Origin: Candidatus Neomicrothrix sp.
GTDB lineage: Bacteria; Actinomycetota; Acidimicrobiia; Acidimicrobiales; Aldehydirespiratoraceae
Assembly: GCA_017852795.1 (NCBI GenBank)
Contig: JAFMKU010000018.1
Span: 1 to 33,466 of the forward strand
DNA length: 33,466 nt
Reading direction: 5' to 3'
A program made the translations under genes and the position numbers. Every line of letters begins with the position of its first letter. Position 1 is the stretch's first letter. This document shows positions 16,603 to 23,887 of this stretch, in pieces. The notes under the pieces are model-generated. The model made no database searches, was not told the DNA's origin, and was given only the letters and a program-made list of their open reading frames with translations.

Positions 16603-17343
16603 CTAGTACAAACCAAGCAGTCGACCCGAGAGGGCCACCACGGCAAGGACCAGCACCGGCCGGACCAGCCGTTCTCCTCCGGCCACCGTCAACCGAGCAC
16701 CAACCCAACCACCTGCCCCGAACCCGACCGCTAACGGGACCGCCAACGCCCAATCGATCTGGCCCGCGAGCAAAAAGACCGGGATCGCTAACAACGTAAA
16801 CACCAGCGTGGTGATGACTTTGATGTGGTTGGCGATCACCAGATCAACCCCCGACCGAGCCAACGCGACGATAAAGAGCAACCCGACCCCGGCCTGAAAA
16901 GCCCCGCCGTAGAGGCCGATCGCGAAAAACACGCAGGTGGTGACCCTGCGGGGCCAATTCGGGCGGTCCCCTAACGTTTCGGTGTTTGGACGTTTCAACG
17001 ACAGCAGCAACACCGGGATCATCAAGATCCCGAAGGTGCGTTCGAACGCGTCGTCGGCGAGACGACTAACCAGCACCGAGCCAACCACGCTTCCGACCGC
17101 GGCGGGAACCAGGATCGCCCCGATCCCTTTCATGCCTTGAACCCCAAGGTGAGAAAACGTTCGGGCCGCGTTGAACGTTCCGGCCAGGATCCCGACCCGA
17201 TTGGTGCCGTTCGCTACCGTGCCGGGCGCTCCGGCCAGCACCAGCAGCGGAACGGTGAGGAGCGAACCGCCACCCGCGATCGTGTTGATGACGGCGGCCG
17301 CGAAGCCTCCGACGAGCAGCAGCAGGGCGTCGAGAAAGTCCAT
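16603..17343 (-). CDS. TauE/SafE-family sulfite/organosulfonate exporter-like permease
   Basis: Membrane protein of 246 residues with about eight hydrophobic segments and the two TauE repeats: an N-terminal GGGSLLTVPLL block, the ANGTNRVGIL segment, and in the second half IGLYGGAFQAGVGLLF with ANHIKVITT. Family members export sulfite or sulfoacetate or transport other small anions; the substrate here is unknown. The ATG at 17343 is chosen because TACATT ends 8 nt before it on the minus strand. Upstream in-frame GTG codons at 17367 and 17346 would place the start before or inside that spacer. Confidence 0.9.
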   Translation of the reverse strand: MDFLDALLLLVGGFAAAVINTIAGGGSLLTVPLLVLAGAPGTVANGTNRVGILAGTFNAARTFSHLGVQGMKGIGAILVPAAVGSVVGSVLVSRLADDAFERTFGILMIPVLLLSLKRPNTETLGDRPNWPRRVTTCVFFAIGLYGGAFQAGVGLLFIVALARSGVDLVIANHIKVITTLVFTLLAIPVFLLAGQIDWALAVPLAVGFGAGGWVGARLTVAGGERLVRPVLVLAVVALSGRLLGLY

Positions 17344-17351
17344 CACCTGCG

Positions 17352-17357
17352 AATGTA
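17352..17357 (-). promoter_or_regulatory. Leaderless-type promoter of the TauE gene (TACATT)
   Basis: TACATT on the minus strand ends 8 nt before the ATG at 17343. It is 41 bp from the divergent TACGAT of the DUF2207 gene. Confidence 0.5.
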
Positions 17358-17397
17358 GCCGGGTCACCGAAGCGCAGCGCCCGCCGAAGCGATCGCC

Positions 17398-17403
17398 TAC
17401 GAT
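17398..17403 (+). promoter_or_regulatory. Leaderless-type promoter of the DUF2207 gene (TACGAT)
   Basis: TACGAT ends 5 nt before the ATG at 17409 and 8 nt before an in-frame GTG at 17412. Either could be the first transcribed codon. Confidence 0.45.
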
Positions 17404-17408
17404 GATCG

Positions 17409-19154
17409 ATGGTGCCTCGACTTCTCAAAACAGTTCTCGGTTCGTTTGCTCTGCTGCTCGGAATGGGTGTTTTTAGTATCAGCGGGTGGTGGCTCAGCCA
17501 GACCGAGGAGATCACCTACTACTGGGTGGGGGCTGAAGTCACCGGGGATGGCCTCTGGGTTACCGAATACATCGGTTTTGACTTCGCCTACACCCCAGAT
17601 CGACACGGGATCGAACGAATCATTCCCGGCGCCTACGCCGATTCGGTGAGCGTCTATTCACCAACCGCCCCCGACGATGTGAAGATTACTGAGCGGGGTG
17701 ATGAGCTAACGATCCGGATCGGCAACCCGTACGTCACGATCGATGGTCGCCACGACTACATCATTGATTATCTCCTGCCGTTCGAGGCGATCCTGGCACC
17801 GGACCAGTTCGCTTGGGACGCCATCGGTTTTGAGTGGCGACTACCCATCCGAGAAGCCCACATCGAACTTTCCTACCCGTTAGATGTCGAGACGATGGAT
17901 TGCTTCACTGGCGGTTTCGGCACCAACCAAACCTGTACGAGCACCCAAGACGCCGACGGGCGATGGGTTGTTGACGTCGCCGGTCTCGAAGCAGGCCAAG
18001 GAGTGACGCTGTTTGCGCCGCTAGTAGGACCCGAAACCGTCACGCCAGCTCCGATCCTGCCCGACGCGTTGCCGCCATCGGATTCCGGGCTAGGCGCGGC
18101 AACTACCGTGCTGCTGGTGCTGGTGTTCGGTGTCCCGGCGCTGGCGGTTGGCGCCGCCGGTCTGTCACGGGCCGGACGCGAACGGGTGTGGGCGGGTGGC
18201 GCCACCAACGCGGCGTATGGCCCCGAAGACGCAAACGGCGCCCGCGAATTGATGACTATGCCGCAACTCGCCCAGTTGGCCACGATCGAGTTCGAACCGC
18301 CCCGGGATGTGCCCGCCCATCAGGCCGGAATGGTGATGGCTGAACGGGTTGAACGTCGCCACCTTTCGGCCTGGCTGCTGGAAGCTGCGAACCGCAACGA
18401 AGTCGAATTGTCGTCGAGCAACCAGGGCAAAACGCTCACCATCACCCGAGGGACCGCGGTGGCAAGCGATGCCGATGCCCGGGTTTTGGACCGGATGTTT
18501 GTTCTCGGCGACACCCTCGAACTCGAAGGCTATGACCAGTCGTTCGCCACGGCGTGGACCGAGCTTCGTAAGCAGCTTGATGCGTGGCGGACCGCGTCGC
18601 CGTATTGGGATCCTCGGGGGGCCAAGCGAGCGATCTGGGCGAAACGGTTGTGGGTCCCGTTGTTGGTGGTGGGGTTCTTCCAACTGGCAGGGGCCTCGTT
18701 CGCGGCCAACGCGCTGGGTGGGGTCGTTGCTTTCCTGCTGCCGGTCAGCGCGTTGCTGGCGGGTTTGACTTGCGCTTTGGCGCTTCGTCACCGCAACCTG
18801 CACGTACGGACCGAGATGGGTTCTTCGGTGTGGATCCGAACCGAGTCGTTCCGGCGGTTCCTCGCCAATTCCGAAGCACGTCATGTCACCGAAGCAGCCG
18901 AGAAGGGTGTGCTTCGGGAATACACGGCGTGGGCGGTGGCCCTAGACGAAGCCGAAGTCTGGAACCGAGCGGTTCAGGCCGCAGCGACCGAACCAACAGT
19001 CGCCGCCACTGACCTAGCGTTCGCCTCGCTCAGTACCTTCATCGTTTCGCAGTCCTCAGCCGGTTCGGTTCAGCCGTCCTCATCGAGCAGCGGTGGCGGT
19101 TTCAGCAGCGGGGGTGGCGGCGGTGGCGGGGGCGGGGGCGGCGGGAGTTGGTAG
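17409..19154 (+). CDS. DUF2207-family membrane protein with Gly-rich tail
   Basis: A 581-residue envelope protein. The first hydrophobic segment (about 9-29) is a signal anchor, residues 30-225 form an extracytoplasmic beta-rich DUF2207-type domain, a membrane helix follows at about 230-255, then a cytoplasmic region, and two further hydrophobic segments lie near 415-465. The tail is a Ser run followed by GGGFSS, a run of Gly and a final SW, the pattern common in this family. Two Cys in the outer domain (CFTGG and QTC) could form a disulfide. Function is unknown. Neighbours offer no clue: it has its own promoter and is divergent from the TauE permease. Confidence 0.8.
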   Translation: MVPRLLKTVLGSFALLLGMGVFSISGWWLSQTEEITYYWVGAEVTGDGLWVTEYIGFDFAYTPDRHGIERIIPGAYADSVSVYSPTAPDDVKITERGDELTIRIGNPYVTIDGRHDYIIDYLLPFEAILAPDQFAWDAIGFEWRLPIREAHIELSYPLDVETMDCFTGGFGTNQTCTSTQDADGRWVVDVAGLEAGQGVTLFAPLVGPETVTPAPILPDALPPSDSGLGAATTVLLVLVFGVPALAVGAAGLSRAGRERVWAGGATNAAYGPEDANGARELMTMPQLAQLATIEFEPPRDVPAHQAGMVMAERVERRHLSAWLLEAANRNEVELSSSNQGKTLTITRGTAVASDADARVLDRMFVLGDTLELEGYDQSFATAWTELRKQLDAWRTASPYWDPRGAKRAIWAKRLWVPLLVVGFFQLAGASFAANALGGVVAFLLPVSALLAGLTCALALRHRNLHVRTEMGSSVWIRTESFRRFLANSEARHVTEAAEKGVLREYTAWAVALDEAEVWNRAVQAAATEPTVAATDLAFASLSTFIVSQSSAGSVQPSSSSSGGGFSSGGGGGGGGGGGGSW

Positions 19155-19185
19155 CTGTCGCTGCCCGACCTCAGGGTTGAGGCTC

Positions 19186-19191
19186 TACGGT
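19186..19191 (+). promoter_or_regulatory. Leaderless-type promoter of the thioesterase gene (TACGGT)
   Basis: TACGGT ends 6 nt before the ATG at 19198. A short inverted repeat CCTCA-GGGT-TGAGG at 19169-19182 lies directly upstream. Confidence 0.45.
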
Positions 19192-19197
19192 GGAGCG

Positions 19198-19632
19198 ATG
19201 CGGGCCCGGGCTTTCGCCGGCTCCGAAAGGATCAGCGTGAACGACCACACCGAGTTGGATTTTCCGTTTCAGACCCTGCTGGGTTTTTCGATCGAGCATG
19301 GCGACGGTGAAGCGTGGAGTCGTATCGAGATCATCGACGATCACCGTAACCCCAACCGGGTAGCCCACGGTGCGATCCCGTTTGCGCTGATGGACACCGC
19401 GATGGGTGGGGCGGTGATGAGCCAGGTTGACGAAGGCTGTTTCTGCGCCACCATCGAGATCCAAACCCGGTTTCATCGACCGGCCAGCGACGGTCTCCTC
19501 ACCGCTCACGCCCGGATCATCGCCCCCGGTCGCCGGGTGGTGCAGCTTTCGGCCGAGACTCGTGACCAACAAGACCAGCTGATCGCCAGCGCGACCGGAA
19601 GTTTTGCCATCATCCGGCCCCGAAGCGAGTAA
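19198..19632 (+). CDS. PaaI-type hotdog-fold thioesterase
   Basis: A 144-residue hotdog protein predicted to hydrolyse acyl- or aryl-CoA thioesters. The core motif VAHGAIPFALMDTAMGGAV, with His57 and Gly58 and Asp66 at the start of the long helix, matches PaaI/4HBT members; FHRPASDGLL and the ATGSFAI strand follow. The start is a choice: ATG 19198 lies 6 nt after a TACGGT box (leaderless), whereas GTG 19237 has a good Shine-Dalgarno (GAAAGGA) and gives a 131-residue protein beginning at the usual family position. The first 13 residues are not conserved-looking. The gene ends 9 bp from a convergent PPDK-like gene. Confidence 0.82.
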   Translation: MRARAFAGSERISVNDHTELDFPFQTLLGFSIEHGDGEAWSRIEIIDDHRNPNRVAHGAIPFALMDTAMGGAVMSQVDEGCFCATIEIQTRFHRPASDGLLTAHARIIAPGRRVVQLSAETRDQQDQLIASATGSFAIIRPRSE

Positions 19633-19641
19633 CCCCCGCCG

Positions 19642-20769
19642 CTAGTCGTCGGTGGGTAGCACCAGCTGACCGTTGGACCCGTCCACGACCAGTTCGGCAC
19701 CGACCGGTACCTGGCGACCGTCGATGAAGATCCCGCCACCGACGATCCGAAGTCCGGCCACACCGAGCACGGCGGGAACGCCAACGTTGCGGGCCACTAC
19801 CGCGGCGTGGCTGTCGCGTCCACCGATGATGGTGATCAGACCAGCACAGCCAACGATGGCCGGCACCTCACCGGGGCTGGTAGTGGGGAGGGCGAGAACC
19901 ACCGGTTGGCCGTGATCGATGGCGTCGAGGGCATCGTCGACGTTGACGTGGAGACATCCTCGGCCAACCCCGGCCGAACCGGCGTGACCGTACCCGATGA
20001 CCGTCCCCGTCGTGGCCGGTTCGATGGTGAACTCAGGTGCGCTAAACCGGCGAAGCTGGAGGTACCAGAGTTCGCCGCTGGTGATGGCGAACTCCACCTC
20101 AACCGGCGACGCTTCCTGATCGGCGGTCCGTTGCAGGTCGTTGAGGATGCGGCGGTGGAGTTCGCCGAGGTGTTCATCCAATGTGGCCAGCGACTCGACG
20201 GGGACTTCGGCGGCCATCACCGCGGCGCCGCGCTGGGCCCACGCGAACGAGCCGCGGGCGCCGGGTTGGCCGTTGACCGGATCGCAGCTGGTCGCCACCC
20301 CCGCCCCCGACCGCGGGTCGGCTGTGGTGTCGAGCTGGCGTTGAACAATCACTGCGCTACGGGTCGGTTCTGAAACTCCAAGGGCTTCCGCTATTGGCTT
20401 CACGTGGGGTTGATCTGCTGATCTCAGCACCGTGGCCAGAGCTTCAGGTACCGAATCAGGGTCAACATCAAACACGCTGATCAACGCCCCCGGAAGGCTG
20501 TGCGGCCCGCCAGAACGAACCGCGAGTCGCTCCTGGCGTGGACCGGACAGTTGCCTAGACAGTGCAACAAGTTCGTCGGTGTCCAACCGCTGGGCCTTGA
20601 TGGCGTAAGCGGTGTCGATCGGAACGACCAACGCTTCCGGGACCGGAAGGCCGTAGCGAAGCAACCGTTGCAACCCAACCGCTTTCGCCCCGTGAAGGTC
20701 CGGGTGCAGGTCAGCACCTTCGGCCCGGATCGCCACAATCGGACCGGCTGAGGTTGATGAAGAAGCCAC
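19642..20769 (-). CDS. Compact PPDK-like protein: ATP-grasp plus phosphohistidine domain, no PEP barrel
   Basis: A 375-residue relative of the front half of pyruvate phosphate dikinase. Nucleotide-site residues are kept: Lys29 in LHGAKAVGL, Arg85 in VRSGGPHSLPG, Glu226, and Gln238/Arg240 in LWYLQLRRF. The swivelling domain keeps the catalytic His321 in GGRDSHAAVVAR. Asp319 replaces the Thr that regulatory kinases modify in PPDK. The protein ends with the phosphohistidine domain (DGSNGQLVL), so the roughly 350-residue PEP/pyruvate barrel is missing, and no ORF for it lies nearby. The ATP-binding part is also about 150 residues shorter than in PPDK. Start: GTG 20769; a TTG at 20820 is also in frame. 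It may be a phosphocarrier or a partner of a separate barrel protein. Confidence 0.75.
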   Translation of the reverse strand: MASSSTSAGPIVAIRAEGADLHPDLHGAKAVGLQRLLRYGLPVPEALVVPIDTAYAIKAQRLDTDELVALSRQLSGPRQERLAVRSGGPHSLPGALISVFDVDPDSVPEALATVLRSADQPHVKPIAEALGVSEPTRSAVIVQRQLDTTADPRSGAGVATSCDPVNGQPGARGSFAWAQRGAAVMAAEVPVESLATLDEHLGELHRRILNDLQRTADQEASPVEVEFAITSGELWYLQLRRFSAPEFTIEPATTGTVIGYGHAGSAGVGRGCLHVNVDDALDAIDHGQPVVLALPTTSPGEVPAIVGCAGLITIIGGRDSHAAVVARNVGVPAVLGVAGLRIVGGGIFIDGRQVPVGAELVVDGSNGQLVLPTDD

Positions 20770-20842
20770 GGCCCTAGTCTGGCCTGCCCGCACCGGCGCC
20801 GCCCGCGTTACCGGCGACAACCCGAGCCGTCACCGACCCGGC

Positions 20843-22096
20843 CTAGTTCTTCGGCAGGTCTTTGAACGGGGTGTCTTTGCCGGGGCCGGGTTCGCGTGGC
20901 AGTCCCAGGACCCGTTCGCCGATGATGTTGCGCTGGATCTGGTCGGTGCCGCCGTAAATCGACGGGCCGGGCGAGAACATTGAGATCTCGGCCACACCAC
21001 CAGCGGTCTGACTGTCCGAATCGCCCATCAACATCGCGTCGGCGCCAATGACCTGGCTGCCGACCTCGCGGAACGAACGGAACAGTTCGGACATGACCAG
21101 CTTGCCAATGTTGGGTTCGGCACCGGTGCGCTGGTTGGGGTCTTTGGCCCGTTGGATCGAAAGCCGGTTGACTTCGATCAGCGAGTACAACTTGATCAGT
21201 TCTTGACGCAGCACCGGATCAGTGTTTTTCCCAGCTTTTTCTGCCGTGTCAACGAGGTACTGCCAGAGGCCGATCCCGATCGGTGGCACGCCACCTTCAC
21301 CCGAGGTGCGGTTGGTGAACTTCGTGACCGGTTCGCTACGGACCGAGCGGATGCCCGAACCCGCGGCCGACGCCGGCGATTTCCCAGCCGAACCCAACGA
21401 GGCCCGCTCAAACATCAACGTTGAGTTGGCTACCGCCCAACCCTGATTCAACCCGCCAATGATGTTGGCATCCGGCACTCGAGCTTCGTCAATGAACACT
21501 TCGTTGAACAGCGCCTTGCCGGTCATTTCCACCAGCGGACGAACCGTCACCCCCGGCTGGTTCATGTCGAACGCGAAGTAGGTGATGCCTTTGTGTTTTG
21601 GCGCTTCCGGGTCGGTGCGGGCGATCAACATGCCCATGTCGGCGATCTGCCCGCCCGACGTCCAAACCTTCTGACCGGTGATGATCCATTCATCGCCGTC
21701 CTTTTCGGCTTTGGTCGACAACCCGGCCAGGTCGGAACCGGCGCCCGGTTCGGAGAACAGCTGACACCAGCCAACCGTGCCGTCAAGGATCGGAGGTAGG
21801 AACTCGTCGATCTGCTCCTGGCTGCCGTGCAACGCAATGGTCGGTGCGGCCAACATTCGACCCAGTCCGGTTGGTGGGCCCATCACTTCACGATCGGCCA
21901 TGATCGCCATCGCCGCTGCGGCCTGTGCCCGGCCCCAACCTTTGCCGTAAGCGTTGGTGGGCAGCGACGGATGGGCCAGCCCGCTGGGTCCCAAACGGTC
22001 CCACCAGTCGCCTACCGACAAGCCTTCATCCCAATGCTCATCCAGCCAGGCTTCCACCTCAGCCTGTACTTCTTCGACCGAAAGTTCGTCACTCAT
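20843..22096 (-). CDS. Acyl-CoA dehydrogenase (FadE-type)
   Basis: FAD-dependent flavoenzyme of 417 residues that introduces the 2,3-double bond of acyl-CoA during beta-oxidation or a related degradation. Visible are WCQLFSEPGAGSDLAG (FAD and substrate site), GQKVWTSGGQIADMGMLIARTD, and the C-terminal IYGGTDQIQRNIIGERVLGLPREP. The YGGT segment has Gly where medium-chain enzymes carry the catalytic Glu (YEGT), as in many actinobacterial FadE proteins in which the base lies elsewhere. The ATG at 22096 follows TATCGT by 7 nt, so the longer frame to 22132 is not used. An amidohydrolase gene lies directly upstream on the same strand, 65 bp away. Substrate unknown. Confidence 0.93.
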   Translation of the reverse strand: MSDELSVEEVQAEVEAWLDEHWDEGLSVGDWWDRLGPSGLAHPSLPTNAYGKGWGRAQAAAAMAIMADREVMGPPTGLGRMLAAPTIALHGSQEQIDEFLPPILDGTVGWCQLFSEPGAGSDLAGLSTKAEKDGDEWIITGQKVWTSGGQIADMGMLIARTDPEAPKHKGITYFAFDMNQPGVTVRPLVEMTGKALFNEVFIDEARVPDANIIGGLNQGWAVANSTLMFERASLGSAGKSPASAAGSGIRSVRSEPVTKFTNRTSGEGGVPPIGIGLWQYLVDTAEKAGKNTDPVLRQELIKLYSLIEVNRLSIQRAKDPNQRTGAEPNIGKLVMSELFRSFREVGSQVIGADAMLMGDSDSQTAGGVAEISMFSPGPSIYGGTDQIQRNIIGERVLGLPREPGPGKDTPFKDLPKN

Positions 22097-22103
22097 GGTG
22101 GTA

Positions 22104-22109
22104 ACGATA
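22104..22109 (-). promoter_or_regulatory. Leaderless-type promoter of the acyl-CoA dehydrogenase gene (TATCGT)
   Basis: TATCGT on the minus strand ends 7 nt before the ATG at 22096, with no Shine-Dalgarno in the spacer. Confidence 0.5.
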
Positions 22110-22161
22110 CGGCAAAGACCGGTGCTGCTCACATACCGGCGGCAACAAAGCCACCCGTTGG

Positions 22162-23352
22162 TTACAGCGGTTGCGGGGTGTTGAGCGCCGTGACGTTATC
22201 CAGCATGATTTTACGGATCTGGTCGTCGTCACAGTTCTTCAACTCGACCAGGTAGTCCAACGGTTGCGGCATGCCTTCGATGTGGGGCCAATCCGAACCA
22301 AAAATCACGTGATCGGCACCCATCAACGAGACCACTTCGTCAACGTCATCTTCCCAGAACGGGTTCATCCAGACGTGCTGTTTGAAGGTTTCCACCGGAT
22401 GATCCTTAAACCACCAGTACGACTTTTTGGCGGTCTGTTCGAACTTGCGGAACATCGGTGCGAGGAAGTCTGAACCGTTCTCGACCGACGCAATCCGCAG
22501 GTTCGGGAAACGGTCAAAGATCTTCTCGAACACGGCTTGGATCAGCCAGTCTTGGGCTGCCCGCTCAATCGCGAAACCACGCAGGTTCGGGCCGCCACCG
22601 GAACCAAGCCCCGCCGAGGAGAACTGGTCGTCGGCGTACCCCTGCGACGAATATCCGGAGTCGGCGGCGTGGATCACGACGGTCACCCCTGCCTCGTTGA
22701 CACGGGCCCAGAACGGATCGAACTGCTGGTTAAACGGCGACACCACCCCAAGCCGGGTGGTGACCGGAGCCGGGCGCATCACAAGCACCTGCGCACCCAA
22801 CCCGAGCACCTTGTCCACTTCGGCCACTGCCGCGTCAACATCGCCAAGCGACAGGTACGGCGCCGCGAAGATTTTGTTGTCGTAGTTGTACTTCCAGTCG
22901 TCGTACAACCACTGGTTGAACGCCTGCATCAGCACCACAACCGCGTCGACGTCTTGTTTGATGAGTTCCTCGTAGAGCACGCCGAGGGTCGGGAACAACC
23001 AGACCGCCTGCAAACCCTGCTTCTCCATGATCTGCACCCGCGCCGCCGGATCCATGTAGTAATCGGGCAGCGGTTCGCGATCCTTGAGCATCTCCAACGG
23101 GTTCAGACGTTCCGGGTTGCCTTCGAAATAGGGTCGCAGCGCCCCCGGCTTGGCGATCGGATCCCAGGTCGGGTTGGCCACGGCCTTGGCCAAACGTCCA
23201 CCAACAAGATGATGTTTGCGGCCCCCCATCTCCACCCACTGCACGATCCGGGGTTGCATCGCTTCGGGAACGTGACGGGTGAACGCATCCAGCGCCTCGT
23301 AGTAGTGGTTGTCAGCGTCGAAAGGAACAAAGTCAAGCTGGTCGGGGTTCAT
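22162..23352 (-). CDS. Amidohydrolase family protein (COG2159 type)
   Basis: A 396-residue TIM-barrel protein of the amidohydrolase-2 group that includes ACMSD-like decarboxylases and hydratases. The first strand reads FDADNHYYE, with His16 and an incomplete HxH motif; VTVVIHAADSG supplies the mid-barrel His, and FGSDWPH near residue 355 holds the conserved Asp. Large actinobacterial members of this type are commonly found beside acyl-CoA dehydrogenases and enoyl-CoA hydratases, as here, but their substrates are mostly unknown. The ATG at 23352 has GGAGG 8 nt upstream, with a TACCGT -10 box further up, so this gene has a normal short leader. The in-frame extension to 23493 lacks support. Confidence 0.88.
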   Translation of the reverse strand: MNPDQLDFVPFDADNHYYEALDAFTRHVPEAMQPRIVQWVEMGGRKHHLVGGRLAKAVANPTWDPIAKPGALRPYFEGNPERLNPLEMLKDREPLPDYYMDPAARVQIMEKQGLQAVWLFPTLGVLYEELIKQDVDAVVVLMQAFNQWLYDDWKYNYDNKIFAAPYLSLGDVDAAVAEVDKVLGLGAQVLVMRPAPVTTRLGVVSPFNQQFDPFWARVNEAGVTVVIHAADSGYSSQGYADDQFSSAGLGSGGGPNLRGFAIERAAQDWLIQAVFEKIFDRFPNLRIASVENGSDFLAPMFRKFEQTAKKSYWWFKDHPVETFKQHVWMNPFWEDDVDEVVSLMGADHVIFGSDWPHIEGMPQPLDYLVELKNCDDDQIRKIMLDNVTALNTPQPL

Positions 23353-23379
23353 CGCACATACCTCCACGGGATGAACTCT

Positions 23380-23385
23380 ACGGTA
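23380..23385 (-). promoter_or_regulatory. Candidate -10 box of the amidohydrolase gene (TACCGT)
   Basis: TACCGT on the minus strand lies 27 nt before the ATG at 23352, giving a leader of about 20 nt that contains the Shine-Dalgarno GGAGG. Confidence 0.4.
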
Positions 23386-23471
23386 GCCAACGAAGTCCCC
23401 CGGCAAGAAACCGGACCGGGTCGAGGCAAACGTGACCGCCGCCGATGTCACCACCGCCGGGATTGAGCCGC

Positions 23472-23477
23472 TAGATT
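23472..23477 (+). promoter_or_regulatory. Leaderless-type promoter of the 23486 gene (TAGATT)
   Basis: TAGATT ends 8 nt before GTG 23486. This argues against the upstream in-frame GTG at 23432. Confidence 0.5.
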
Positions 23478-23485
23478 CGGTACCC

Positions 23486-23884
23486 GTGCCCACTACTGCA
23501 GAACTTCAGGCCACCAGCTTCAAGCGGGGAACGAAAGTCCGGCTCGTTGACGACCACGGAACGATCCCGGCTGGCACCCGAGGCAAGGTCGCAGTAGCCA
23601 ACGGCGTGACCTGGAAGCGGTACTGGCTGCGCCTCGCCGACGGCCGGGCTATCAGCCATGTTGACCATCGGTCGCTGGTGCACGACAAGGACTACGACCG
23701 TTTCTTGGTCGCTCGCGAACGCGAAGCTGCCGAAGCAGAACTTGCGCAGGACTCGGCGGCGTTGACCGAAAACACGGGGGCTTCGGCGGCGAGTGCCGGT
23801 GGCGGTGTTGAAGTCAACGGGGTGACGATCCCGCAACTGCTGCTTGATCGTTCCGCGGCGGCTCGAACCCGACTCGGCGGCTAA
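23486..23884 (+). CDS. Hypothetical protein with KOW/SH3-like barrel
   Basis: A 132-residue protein I do not recognise by name. Residues about 12-65 look like a small SH3/KOW-type barrel: GTKVRLVDDHGTIPAGTRGKV, then WKRYWLRLADGR and ISHVDHRSLV. A charged helix follows at about 68-90 (ARERE, AAEAEL), then an Ala/Ser/Gly linker and a short conserved-looking tail, GVEVNGVTIPQLLLDRSAAARTRLGG. The barrel resembles those in ribosome- or nucleic-acid-associated proteins, but no binding residue can be named. It stands between divergent and convergent acyl-CoA metabolism genes and has its own promoter, so no functional link is implied. The start is set by the TAGATT box. Confidence 0.65.
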   Translation: MPTTAELQATSFKRGTKVRLVDDHGTIPAGTRGKVAVANGVTWKRYWLRLADGRAISHVDHRSLVHDKDYDRFLVAREREAAEAELAQDSAALTENTGASAASAGGGVEVNGVTIPQLLLDRSAAARTRLGG

Positions 23885-23887
23885 CCG

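Noticed and set aside
19087-19151. GGC/GGG repeat as a mobile-element or CRISPR-like repeat
   Set aside because: It is the in-frame glycine tail of the DUF2207 protein; no spaced direct repeats or terminal inverted repeats are present.
22537-23466. 309-codon plus-strand frame opposite the amidohydrolase gene
   Set aside because: Arg/His/Val-rich antisense shadow with no domain, opposite a gene with clear family motifs and Shine-Dalgarno.
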